Source: Aplysia californica
Lineage: Eukaryota > Mollusca > Gastropoda > Aplysiida > Aplysiidae
DNA: 64,000 nucleotides
NCBI RefSeq assembly: GCF_000002075.1
Contig: NW_004797321.1
Coordinates: 1,823,997-1,887,996 of the forward strand
Reading direction: 5' to 3'
This document shows, piece by piece, positions 1 to 53,955 of this stretch. Position 1 is the first letter of the stretch; each line of letters opens with the position of its first letter. Position numbers and translations under genes: made by a program. The notes below the pieces were generated by a model. The model was not told the DNA's origin. It saw nothing but the letters and a program-made list of their open reading frames with translations, and did not search any database.

Positions 1-40799
<40,799 letters not shown>

Positions 40800-40841
40800 C
40801 TTCGACGGTTCCAATGTTGTGGAATGTACTTGTTGAATTGA

Positions 40842-40852
40842 TGCGCATGCGG
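40842..40852. promoter_or_regulatory. NRF1-like palindrome
   Basis: TGCGCATGCGG matches the NRF1 consensus TGCGCATGCGC except the last base. It lies 43 bp upstream of the WDR19 ATG. Confidence 0.45.
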
Positions 40853-40910
40853 CACCGGAAATCCAAGGCAAACATTAAAGAGTTCTGCTAGGGGAACTCA
40901 CCAATACGCG

Positions 40911-40924
40911 GTAGCTATAGCAAC
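40911..40924. promoter_or_regulatory. X-box-like RFX motif
   Basis: GTAGCTATAGCAAC matches the palindromic X-box GTTGCCATGGCAAC at 11 of 14 positions and keeps the inverted half-sites. It lies 112 bp upstream of the WDR19 ATG. RFX factors bind X-boxes in promoters of many ciliary genes. Confidence 0.6.
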
Positions 40925-41078
40925 AAGGAGTCTTGTTTTTGACTTTCCGATGTTATTGTTTTTAAAAATGTTAAGTTCACCTTGCCAATAGAAACGTGTT
41001 TTGATTATTTAATATTTACTTTGATTTTATTATGTATTTGGTGTAAGAACAATTCCGGAAGTGGATACCAGTAAACAA

Positions 41079-41108
41079 ATGGCCGCAGCCTTTGCTGATC
41101 AGGGATAG
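41079..41108 (+). other. In-frame upstream ORF of FAM47E-like gene
   Basis: ATG-initiated MAAAFADQG followed by TAG. It is in the same frame as the main start at 41,229, and the 120 bases after the TAG stay open into the main ORF. Confidence 0.4.
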
Positions 41109-41228
41109 GATGCGATAGATCGACAAGAAAAGGATGATTTTCCTGTTCAAGTTGAAAGCTTGATCCTGATCCAGACTCTTGATAAGTATAATCAGGAAAA
41201 GCGTTTTTCTTCTGCACTAAAAGCTGAG

Positions 41229-41299
41229 ATGGCTGAAAAGAAGTACGACTTAGCTCTAGTCAATACGCTCTCGGGCAAACCAGTAAAGCAACAAGAATG
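41229..41299 (+). CDS. FAM47E: FAM47E-like exon 1
   Basis: [20 protein letters not shown] then QQE and a split Trp. Donor GTGAGT at 41,300. Start chosen at the first ATG not followed by an in-frame stop. Confidence 0.85.
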
Positions 41300-44200
41300 G
41301 TGAGTGTATATAATATAAATATAAATGACAAAATAGGACCAAACCTTTTTTTAATTGGGAATTTGGGATAAAGAGCACAGCAAAAACAGTGTTGACCTTG
41401 TGGACACTGCTGGTAATAATACAGGGAGGGTAATCAAGGGGACAGTCCCTTGAAACTCTCAGCATACCATGTGGCGTCGGTGGTCTAGTGGTCTAGGCTC
41501 TCGGACTCGCAACCGTAAGGTCGTGGGTTAGAAAACCTTGGGAAAGGCACTTTACACAAATTTTCCTCACTTCACCCAGGTTGGAATGGGTACCCGGCTA
41601 TAGACAGCGAAAGATCTTGTCAGTTTGTAAGTGTTTGAGCGCTTAATCAGCTGAATTGCACTGTATGCTTCCTAGGAAGCTGCATGAGAATGTTTCGGAG
41701 TGTTCTATGGTCTGCTGGGGTAATAATATAGTGTAAATCGCAGAGAGCCTGCTGTTGAGCGGGGATATGCGGTATACAAATGCTATATATTATAATTATT
41801 ATTAAAGGCCGGCTCTATTTCTCCAAACGTTCAGGAAAATAAACTTGAACTTTATTTCTCCGAACGGATTCTGTTCTCAAGATTTGTTAATAATAAAAGA
41901 ATGGAGTGGCCCATGTGTGTGCGTGTTTATGTGTGTGAGTGTGTGTGAGTGTGAATGTGTGTGTGTGTGATCAGTGTGTGTGTGTGTGCACGGTGTGGCG
42001 CGCGCGATTTGTTGGTTATTTGCGAATGGAGAGGCCCACATGTGTGTGTGAGTTGTGCGTGTGTGTATTTAAATAATTGTGTGCACGGTGTGAACGGGGG
42101 GGGGGGTTTGATCTTCGAGGGTTTTTTTTTTACGTGAAGGGTTTTAGTTTTTGCTGGGTGACTGAAAGCAAATAGGTTACTGCCAAGGTCGTGCAGTCTT
42201 GTTTTTTTGCAGTACCTTTTGAAAGTATTTTCAAATGAGGTATAGTCCGGGACCGTTGCCCCAACCACAACTGAAGTTTTCTGAATATTCAGACCTTTCA
42301 AAATCTCTAGCTCTCGAAATTGAATTCGATGCAAAAAATGCTTCCCCCCAGTCCTCGCAGATGGCAGAATGAAAGGATGACGCCTAAATCTCGCAAATAA
42401 CCAAAAAATCTCGAGAGCAGAAACAGTTAGGAGAAATAGAGTTCAACTTTATTTTCCCGAGCATTCAGAGAAATAGTAACTTCGTACCATAAAAGTATAT
42501 CAAGGGTCGTGCTTATAAATATAAGGCTATTCTTTGGCGCAAAAGGAATATTTAATGTGTCACGATACGGTGGAATCAGGCTCTCGTAAATTATCTGGCA
42601 TATAGAGTTATTAGTATCATCTTAAAGAGCATTCATTTGTCTTCATTTTACTAAAAGAATTTCCCCACCTATTTTCAAAAGAAATCAAAATATTTTGGGT
42701 TAAAGGGGATGCATATTATTGGGGGTCACCTAATTGTTACGGAGGTAACACTATCTAAAAAATGGCTTCCAAAGTTTGATGACTTCCAAATCTTGAGAGT
42801 CTTTGAAAGCTGCAAATTTGCATTTTATATGCCTCTAATCAACATTTTCAGTAAATTCCATACTGGAAATGTGTTTTTAAATAGACATTAAAAAGGTAGT
42901 CTAAAAACAAAAATTCAATAAAAATTGCCTAACCAGCGGAAAAATGCCAGTTTCCTCAATTTCATGATTTTAGCGAGTGCCTTTCAACAAGATACCTCAC
43001 ATATTGTATTTAAGCCATCTTTGTAGCAATTTTAATGCTACTGATTTCTGATGCTTTTATTGTTTTGTTTTTCATTTAGTCTATACGCTGCTCTATATAT
43101 CTTTCAGCATTAATTATTGGTGTTTCCGCAGAAAAAATGCTATCGAGCTTTAATTTGCTACTATGATAGCAGTATTATACCTATCACCGATGAAATGTAA
43201 ATATTCAATTTCAGCGAAGTGCTTTGTCACGACATACTGAACCATGACAAAAGATATGTCCTCAAGCTAAATCTTCCCATGTTCCTATTCTATGAATAGA
43301 AAGTGGCCTGGTCCAAAGAAGAAAATATTTTTTACCATGCCCAAACGTACTGTGAAACTAATGCTTTAAAAAATAGACCTACCCATGCCTGCTTTCTTTC
43401 TTAATTAAAAGTCATGTATTTTTAGCACACTTTGTATACCATAATTGAAGTGCTTTCTTTTTGTAGGTACAAAGAAAGACTTCAAACAAAGTATATTAAA
43501 AAGCTGAAACCAGGGGAACGGATCAACAGTAACAACACTCAGAACTGGCTGTTCATGAAAGACGGCCTGGACGACTTCCGTGATGGTCTTCCCCCGGCTG
43601 TACAAGGCAGTGACTTTTTGAAGGTGAGACATATATATATTTAGAGGGTTAAAGGTCAGTGTTGGTGGTTTGTGGGGGGGGGGGGGAGTCGAGTGGTGTT
43701 GGGGTCAAGTACGTGGTGTTGGGGGTCTTGTGGCTTTCAGTGGCGGTGAATAGTGAAGGGCTCACAGGCTTGAGCCCCCCCCCCCCCCCCCCCCCCAAAC
43801 TCTATCCCAAAGTAAATGAATGTTTCTTAATTAATTAGATAATGAAATAAGCAGTTGAAACCATTATGATCGCACTAAATGAACACAGAGTGATCAACTT
43901 GGTGGCTTGCTCGTTTATCCAATTATTGTTGTGACTGCTTGCAACTATAGTAATCTAACTGCCAATCAAATGTCTTTAGGGTTCAGCAAAGGATGAGCCC
44001 ATTCCCACGCCCCTTCCGTAATGAAAATCTTCTTGTAAAAAGGTAGGAGACTCTCCAAGCCCTGACAATGGGGTGAAAGTTTATGACACACTTTCCCCCA
44101 GTGACACAGACTCCTATAATGCTCTCTTTGGACCTTTGTTAGGTGCCTTCTACTTTCTGCGAGTAGCACAGACTAATCTAGCTCATAGGTGGATTATGTT

Positions 44201-45108
44201 TGAAGTGCTGTGTGTGCATGTTTGTGTTTGTTCCTCTGAGATTTAACTGTTATAAATCACGTCGATTCTACTTTTAAGGGGCAAGGGGTTATGTACACGA
44301 TACAAGGAATTTTCTAGGGGTTTGACTTTCTTTCAATTTTTAAAGGTGATATAGCCTAATTATATACTAATTAGAATAATCATGACGGAATTAGTCGAGT
44401 TTTATGAAAAAGTTGTTCTCTATGGCGGCCATCTTGGATTTTTGGCCATGTTGCGGAGGAAATCGATTTCCACAGAATACATGTGTATTATAATTAAATC
44501 CTCAAACTTTACACACATATTTACAAACAATATCTGTGATCGTAGGCTTTGACTTTTTTCGTATCATTAAAAACAACAAAAATATTGATATATAACTGGA
44601 CCAGCACCGAAAAAACGAGTATGGTGTGAAAAAATCGGGAACATTTAAAAAAGTAATCCATATTTCACAAAATCCCTTCCTATGATCACAGAACTTTTTA
44701 TACTGCACCTGTGTACCAAATTTCAAGCATGTAGCTCTGATACTTTTAGAAAAACGATCTCCCCCACGCGGTCACCATAGTGAAAAAGTACTTTATGAGA
44801 AAAACGCAAAAGAAGATAGGTAAACGTCAAAGTTAAAAAATCTATTGCCTTGAAACCCGATAAATTGGATATTTTTTAAAACGTTGGCGCATTTTTCTGA
44901 TGGAACGTTCATTTTCTTCTGAAGTTGGCATTCAAAAACAGGTGCTCATGACTACCTTCATGAATCTTTTGTCCCTGACCTTAAGCAGTTACGTACAAAT
45001 CAGAGGAATCCTTTCGTGACGTTCCGAAATAACGCCAACACACAGTGCGTGCGTGCGTGTGTATGTACATTTATTGGATATGTGTGTTGGTGGGTGTGTA
45101 TGTATGTA

Positions 45109-45157
<49 letters not shown>

Positions 45158-45169
45158 ATGTATGTGTGT

Positions 45170-45256
<87 letters not shown>

Positions 45257-46579
45257 AGAGACAGAGAAAGAGTAAAACGTATCCCAATTATGACGGAATT
45301 CAAACAAGTGCTCACATTTTAAAAGCCGTAGACAGCACAGTAAATTAATTTAGCAAAATGAGGACTTTACTTGTGGATTAAGTTTTACAAAGTCATAGAA
45401 GAGAATCCCACTATTCTTACAGAAGTTCTGGGCTGTCAAAGAATGTGCTCTGTGTGGCGGCAGTCACGAGAGCAAATCTCCTTTACTCGGCGTTGGGACG
45501 TGATTTATTACCTTCTGGCAGTGCTCACGCAGATTTTGTCGAGCAAGGTGTTTTGCTTTTTGCCTCAGTTCACAAAGAATGGAAAAAGCCTGACCACACA
45601 TCTAATCTTTAAGTCTCTAAGGCAGTTCCATAATTGGAAGTCCAAGTTCTGGCACAACGTATCCCGCAACTTTAATTTAAGTGATTCTGGTTCCACTCAA
45701 TGACCACAGCTGCTGGGTGCAGAGCTGCTCCCTCTTGCTTAAACAACTGATGTTTCCGCTCCTGATGTCCCACAAAATTTCTTCAGTGATCTTCGAAACA
45801 GATTCAAAATCTTCAGAGAACGATCTGCTGCCACTGTTACAGCACCATCGTCTTCTACCATGAACCCGCCCGGACCAATTAATCTACTGACTCGATTCAA
45901 CCCACGCTGTAGCATTCTGAGTGCGCAGGTTTCGGTAAACGACGTTGTCTGTTTTTTGGGGGTTTTTGAACTCCAGTAAATGTGATTTCTTGGGTTCACT
46001 TCTCCGTTCAGATAGAAGTGGACTTTATCGCCAAACCACTCTTTGCATGAATGAATAGGCCTATTAATATTATCACGGCTCCTCAAAAACAATCGACACA
46101 TTTTGATCCGTTCCCTGGTGTGTTCACATGAAATACCTTTGCATATCAAAATATGACACGCCTTCAAATGGAGATTGTATCTCAAAAATTTCTGTAAACA
46201 AAAATTTATGAAAGGTGGAGCTGAACACTCCGACGGCGACGACGTACTGATGTCTTTGGCGTGACCTCCTCAGAGCGCTGAACAGCGTCAATGTTCTCCT
46301 CCTTTCTAATGTACTGCTAGGTCGTTCACGCTTCCTTTTGTGAGACACAGACACACTTGCCGGGCCCTTTTAAAGTCTACATACGGTCCAAAGATAGTTT
46401 TGATACAGGGAAAATTACATCCCTTCCTGTTGTTGGCATTCGACCATGAGATTGTTGTACCTTATGTGAGATGTAATCTGCGTGTTTCAACTCACTTACT
46501 TTCTTGATTTGCTCCAGAGTTGGGACAACAGATACACATATACACACAAATGCACGTGCACACACACATATATACACAC

Positions 46580-46642
<63 letters not shown>

Positions 46643-46934
46643 ATACTGGTTTCTGTCGTGTAACAGGCGGTCCTCTGTCTCATGCAGGAGACCCGAGTCC
46701 CAAGTGGAGAGAATTTAATCGAGTATACCTATCAGCCCAGGTTGGCCCTGGCATGCACAGACGGAAACCCGCCCCCTAAATGATCTAAATTGTGTCAACG
46801 AGGTCGTTAAACACATACAGTCAAATTTAACTTTTCTTCAACGCTACATATATATTATATGAACATGAAAAGAGCGTAATAGAGAGAGAGGGGTGAGTGA
46901 GAGAGAGAGAAAGAGAGAGAGAGAGAAAGAGAGA

Positions 46935-46972
<38 letters not shown>

Positions 46973-48266
46973 GAGAGAGAGAGAGAGTGAGAGAGAGGAG
47001 GGGGTGTAGGGGATGAGGAGAAGGTGGAAAGCAGAAAGAGAGACGGATGGATATATATTAAGAACCCCCTCCTCCTTTCCCCTCTTTTTCTCTCTATCGT
47101 CAACACGATCCTGTTGCTATAGAGCTACATTTGGCTAAGTCTACTAGCTTACTGGCACAGTGAGTACTCTATAGGTGAGATCAAAATTTGGAAGAAAAAA
47201 ACAACTGAATCAGAGCTAGTTGTAGGGTAAGCCAGTTAGAGTACGTGAAAACGCATGTTTATTTTATTTTCAAACAGCCCCTGCTGTCCTTCCGCACATT
47301 TTCTCTTATTTGTACGACCATGGAACAGAACCAGGCATTGGACGTGCCTGGAACACGTGCTTGGATTGGTGTATGAGAAAAAAAAAAGGCCTCTTATTGG
47401 GGACCCGAAAGTGACACTGTGTTTCCGATAGGTCATACTGTTCATGCTATTGCGAAGAATGATCTATAGTACGTACAAGCATTGCCCCTCCCCTCCCTCC
47501 CCAGTGAACCAATCGTGGGATGTTCAGACTAGAGTCGTTTGTAGATTGTTAAAAAATGCACAAACTCATAGCTCTGACCTACTCGTAGGACAAACTGTCA
47601 CGCAAGGTTGGAGGTGCTTGCTTTGAATGTCTGTTTGATGCGTATGAGGTAATTAAAATTTGATGAAATGGATTAGTAAAAATCCAAGGATTTCTTTTTT
47701 TCCGAGAGTCCGATGTCGGTGGTCCATTATAAAAGTGTTCGTTTTCGGGTACAGTGCATTGGCTTGGCTGTTCTTAAAATAATGTATCCTTGCTGTTGTT
47801 AATGCTGATCCAATCTCTAAGCTTTGCATTTCTTTTGAAAAGTGTTCTTGTTAGCTCCTCTTGCATTTTCATACGAATATAAGCCTGCTAATGGTTAGCT
47901 GACTGTGTTTATGAATGAACGCAATGCACAAACAAGGACCATAATGTAATACGGCAAGCTTCACCAGGACTACACTTTTCAACGCTACAACTACAAGTAT
48001 CTCATAGCACACTAGAAGTTCATCAAAGACCACTGAACTAATTTTAGATTTTAGACAATAACGCAAAGAGCCCCATGCACTATTAGTATGAGGTTGTGAG
48101 ATATGAGATAATCCATACTTTATTGGTCCAGCATTGGACAAAACATGCAGTGTGCTTTCACTGTACTCGCTGTGTGACAAGAAATACAAAATGCACACAC
48201 ATAACCAACATTATTGCAACTCACTAGAACCCCCCCCCCCTCTCCCCCCCTCTGTCTCTCTCTCTG

Positions 48267-48360
<94 letters not shown>

Positions 48361-51300
48361 TTTCTCTCTCTCTTTTTCACTATCTACTTTTCTCTCTCGT
48401 TCTCTCTCTCTCTCCTTTTCTGTCTCACTCTTTTTATCCATCACTCCTTACAAAATAATGACACACAACATGGCAACTGTAAGGAAAATCACGGGGAATA
48501 AACGTGAAATGAAATGTGATTATGAGAGTGAAACTACTTCTAAGATCGTCCACACATTAGCCTGCACCTTCAAAGAGAGAAACTCACATTACTTGCTTTG
48601 TGGCCTACACAAAAATAAAGAGGGGTCAGAAACAGAACGAAATCTCGTCAAATAAATACAAAAGCGAATCGCATGGTTCTGTCAGTGAAAGGAGTGATGG
48701 ATAAAAAGAGTCAAACGGCTGTCGAATTGAAAGAAGAAACAGCGGGGATCGTGAAATACTGTTGGGGGTTACATAATATGGCACGGCATTCTGCAACGGA
48801 GTATTGACGTCATATTATTATTTTTAACAACGGGGATTCATTTTGTCAAAGACGACCCAAAATTTGCAAGAAGAGGAGTCCTCCGTTGTGCACATGGTTG
48901 TTCAACTGCCAAAAATACATGGATCTTGATCGTCTTGATCGTTTAGGGATTTGAAAGAAGGAGAGCTTGGGAGAACAACGATACGAAACATGATAGAGTC
49001 ATACGCGGTAGTTGTCACGGTCAAATTATGGGCTAATCTAAAGAAAACACTCCAACTTTTGACAAGGGTGCCCTCTGGAAAAAGCCTATAAATGAGAATT
49101 TTTGACTTTTTTAGAATGAAACATCAGCGTTATCGATTCTTTAGATATTCAGGTACCCAAAAATGGAGAAAGTTAAAAATCGATTTTTTTACCCAAACAT
49201 CGGGTTTTGCAGACCCGTGACATTTAAGGCAACTTTTTCATCCAGAAGAATCTAACTTAGAACAAATAGATGGAAGACAAAAATCCCTCTTCTCGTTTGT
49301 ATAGTTCCCAAAATGCCGTGGCTCACCGTGAATATAGAGAAATCAGTACTGTTTAGGTCTTATTGCTTGCTATTTGGTGGTAAAGAAGGAAGTGGAAGCA
49401 ACCGAAGTCCCAGTCTAATTTTGGTCCGCCGACAGCCACTGCGTGGCCTTTGGGGTCTAGTGGTGTGTGGGGTCTAGTGGTTTAATTGCTGTTGGGCTCG
49501 CTACCAAAAGGTGGGGTCTGAACCATATCAGGGGCCTAACTTTATGTCCTTGTCAAAGGCACTTTACACAAATTTTCTTAACTTCATCTAGGTGAGATTG
49601 GGTACCTGGAATATAGACAGGGAAATATCTTCTTGTCAGTTTTATAGTATATTATGAGCACTTAATCAGCTGCTTGCACTGTAAACTTTCTCGCAAGTTG
49701 AGACTTTTCATGAGTGCTCTAGAGTCTGTTGGGGTATTAATGTTACTTGTAGACTGCATATAGAGCTTCAGCTGTTGAGCAGGGATATACACTGTAGGCC
49801 AACAAATGCTGTTTATTTATTATTTAGGCTTACACAGCTGAGGTCTCCTTTCTGAAAAATAAAAATTACATTTTTTGTGTCTTTAATCAATGTTTTTCAG
49901 TAAAATCCACACAGAAATAATATTTAATATGTGTTTTTACGCCAGAGAAAAGGAAAATTAGACAAAAATTGACTGTTGGCCCAAAAAATGCCGATTTTTT
50001 TTATTTCGTTATGTTGACAAGCGCCTGATTTCACATCGATGCCCCACATATGATGGCAGCCTCAACCCGCCTTGAGCACAATCTGTCTGTTACCTGTTAA
50101 AGTGAGGTTTTAAGGACTCTGCTGGAAAGTTGTGAACAATAAGCACCCTTGTTGTGTCGAAATAAAGGGATAGAGGATAGAATTGAGGCTGTTCCAGTCT
50201 GAGCATCTGTCTTCAGTGTGTGAAAAATAAACGCCTCCGGCTGTCTATTTGCTGGCTTCCTCCTTTGACCTTTGACAGAATAAGATAGATATGCCCACAA
50301 AAACTTGGAAACTTCTTTCCTTTTCACAAAAAAAGCAACTGAGCTAGATCCTACATAATATCCTAGTTTCATGGATTTGAAAAATTTGAGAAAAAAGGGC
50401 CTGAAGATATGAACCACTCACCTTGAACAATGCAGCATCAAGCAGATTATTTTCAAAAGGAACAACCACCATTGCTTAAGGCAATGCGTAATATTACTTT
50501 TCCTTCCACAACTCCTTCACAGACCGCATAGAAAAAACCTCCAAGATAAATATAATTCTAGTTGTTGTTGTTTTTTTTACAGTTGATGAGCTTTCAAGTG
50601 CATTTGTGTTCATGATGATATTTCTCTCTAGGCTGTTAATTTCATTAAGCTTATTTTCTTTTTGCCAATTTCAGTCAGACAAAGGCCCTGGTCCAACCAT
50701 TCATGGTGAGTTTCTCAAAGGGGACCAGGTCAAACAGCCAGCCGCTCGAAAAAGGCTGAGTCGTTTCCAGACGTATTACTCACGATGCACGCCGCAACAG
50801 CAGCAAAGAAGGGACTACATCAACGAAGTGGAGCAGGGTCTCCTGAAGCACCCGTTAGCTTTGTACCCTCATCTAGAAGAGAGTGTTGCTCCAGAGGTAT
50901 GTTATTTATTTATTTGAGACTCGTAGGTTTTTTTTCATGCAGATGTTTTTATACTCTCATCACTGGATCGATAACAACAGCAATAACAACATACTCTCAT
51001 CAATGTAATTGTGGGTGGTTGGCGGGTGCTCTGGTGTGGTTTGCTCTTTCTTTCCTGTCAAACATCTATTGTCTTGATCTCTCCTCCTTCTTTTTTGTGT
51101 TTGTTACTCTCTTGTTACATCTCTAATCTTTGGCACTTATATGATCTTATTGTGTTGCAGGGGCTCTCGTGGCCTAGAGGTTAAGGTGTTGGCCTCTCAT
51201 TCAAAGGTCGGGGGTTCGAATCTGGGTAGTGACCGAAAAATTTTCTTCTCTAAATTTGTCTCCTTTCACCTCCTTTCCTGCTCTCTAGCAATGTTCTGTC

Positions 51301-53924
51301 GTCTGCTTTCGTCTCCTCTTTCTGCCCCCACTCCCTCATCTCCTTTGCCCCCCTCCTCTGGGCTCCTGATTCTTTCTACAGCCTTTCTACTGCTACTCCT
51401 TGGCTTCTTCTTACTGCTGTCTTTCAGCCACACCCCTGATCTTCTGGTAGGAAAGATCTACACCTAGCCTTCTCGGACAAGAACGAAAAATCTCGGAGGG
51501 CCCGTGTGCAAGTTGCGCACGTTAAAGATCCCTTGGTGGTCTAAAATCAATAAAAGTAGGCTTCGGCCGCCACCCGGGCAAAATTCAAAATTTCCTACCA
51601 ACTGAAAAAGTTAAATGTGTCTTGCGCGCTCATATGACCTTATGCAGTTGCGAGCGATGTAAAACACTTTAAAAAACAAACAAAAACAAAAATTATTGTG
51701 TTGCAAGTGCCTTAAAACTCTTATTAAAACTAAAACTAAACGTCAATGTAATTAAGATCATACAGGAAGTGGGCTTCTGACCCTGCCTGTCAGGGCCAAC
51801 TCAGGCTGAGAGGAATACCAAACCCTAGCAGAAAGATGGAGATGCTCAAACATTTCTCACCACTTGGGAATTGAACTCAAATCTTCTGCATGTTTTTTCC
51901 CATCCATGTGACGCATTGATTGATCGAACACACCTCTCTTAAAACAGTCGTATAGTTGTATCTGAACAGACTCATGGCTAGCAAGGCAACAAAAAACAAC
52001 AACATAACATCGTCACCTCAAGTTGCCTTAAAAATTGTGTGAATGGTGGTGACGTAAATAAGTTGGCTATAAAATGAATGAAGGCTCTGGTTTAACAAAA
52101 GAATTGAGCAGTTATAATTTCTTCATTTTTGATCATCATTTTTTATGAATTTTTTCCTTTATGCTTAGCTGTTCTTGACCTGTCGCTGAAGAGAACTAAG
52201 CTCAAGTGAGCAATTTGTTCACATAACATTGCTTGGTAATCAAAACATTTGTGTCCAGACGTGGTGGAATCGACTTAAAGCCTGTCAGTTTGCCTTGCTT
52301 TCGATGAAAACAATACCCATTTTTCAAGATATTTGCGATTGAAGGAGGTGGGGCTGCATGGTTTAAGAGGTATAATTAGCGAGAAAATGGCCTCCAAAGT
52401 TTAGTTAATTCCTTAGCTTTCCAGACTGAAACGTGTTTTTAATGGGCATAAAATGTGTTGAACCGAAAAACAAAAATGTATTAAAAATTCCCAAACCTGC
52501 GGAAAAATGCGTTGGAAACAAAGAATTACATAAAATTTAAAAGACAAAATTCTGTATTCCAAAATTTTTTTCATGAAAGGGACTTACGCAGTCCATTTGA
52601 AAGAACATTTTCCCCTCTAGGGCTGGTGTGTTTGGTGTGCGTTGTACTTTAAGTGACAAGCTATAGTTATACATGTCCTATTGATAACGTAAAGGCTAAG
52701 CTTTTTTTAAAATTAAAAAAGATACAAGTTGAAAACCACAAGAGAAACACTGGCACTGTATCAATCACTTGACCACCGGTACGATATGTTTCCAGAGAAA
52801 GCTGATGGTGTATGATCGACTGAAATGTCTTGGGGATTCGAAGATCACTGGAGAAATGCAAATACGAGTATACTGTTTAGTCTTTGTACCGTTGATTGCT
52901 GTTGAGCTTGTTGTATTCAGAACTGGTTTATCAGCTTTTGTTATTACTATAATTTTGGACACCTTCTTCTTCTTTTTTTTTTTGTTACAAAGTTGGGATT
53001 ATGATGTTGATTTTATTTCCCAGTTTTGCATCTGACTTTTAATGTGTTGGATTTTAAAAGTTTATATATTTTGCTTTATCATCCCAATTTTGCTTTTTCA
53101 TTAAAAAATTTTCTTTTGTTTGTTTGTTGCATTTTCATTTGTCTGAAAAGTGAGGTGACAGCACTTTCTGTTGTGAGCTGAGATGGCATTTTTACCTTTG
53201 AGTTATGTTTCCATTCCCATTCTTCTAAAAATGTTCCTTCACATGGTGATTGTATTTTTTAACCTCTTACTTAAATGAGCAAAATTCTCGGGCCCAGTAC
53301 CCAGGTAGAGAAGACCCCATCATGAGAATAGTACACTAAAAATGAGTCACCCTCAAATGTTTATACTCGTCTAAGAATCAATACCTTACATTTATCATAA
53401 TTATTTTCAACAAATTGGTAATTACTCCTCAAAATTCCTTTAAAGACTGTATTTTTGGGGATGCAAAATATTAGACAAATGATATTCAGTAATAGGAATT
53501 TTGATACGATACAATTGTTTTTCCCTAAATGAGAGAGTCGGTGGAAAATTCAGCTGTAAGCCCTACTACAGTCTCTTGATCTTTTCCCACAATCTATGTG
53601 GTTCCTACATGACGGTGTCATTTACTGACAACAGGTCAGCAGTTATACATTGTGTAGCAGTATTTTTAATAGAAATGAAAGTGATCACAGGTAATGATCT
53701 TGGGAATCTCTGGACAAAAGATTCAACTTCTTGGCAGGCAGGCAATTTCATCAAAATGTTTCCTTCAAAGTTCCCCGAGTGGTGATGGGGCTTACAGTGC
53801 AAAGTACTTGTTGGTTCTTTGAAGTTATCCACTTATTTCTTTATCCACTGATTGCAAAGTGCTCCTTTATAACTCTGGAAAAATTCATAACAGTGAGGTG
53901 AGGAAACTGAAATCATGCTGATCT

Positions 53925-53955
<31 letters not shown>

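Larger units (their letters stand above)
40800..41228. promoter_or_regulatory. Shared divergent promoter interval of WDR19 and FAM47E-like
   Basis: 429 bp separate the two start codons, which point away from each other. The interval is free of recognised repeats. Transcription start sites are not visible. Confidence 0.75.
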
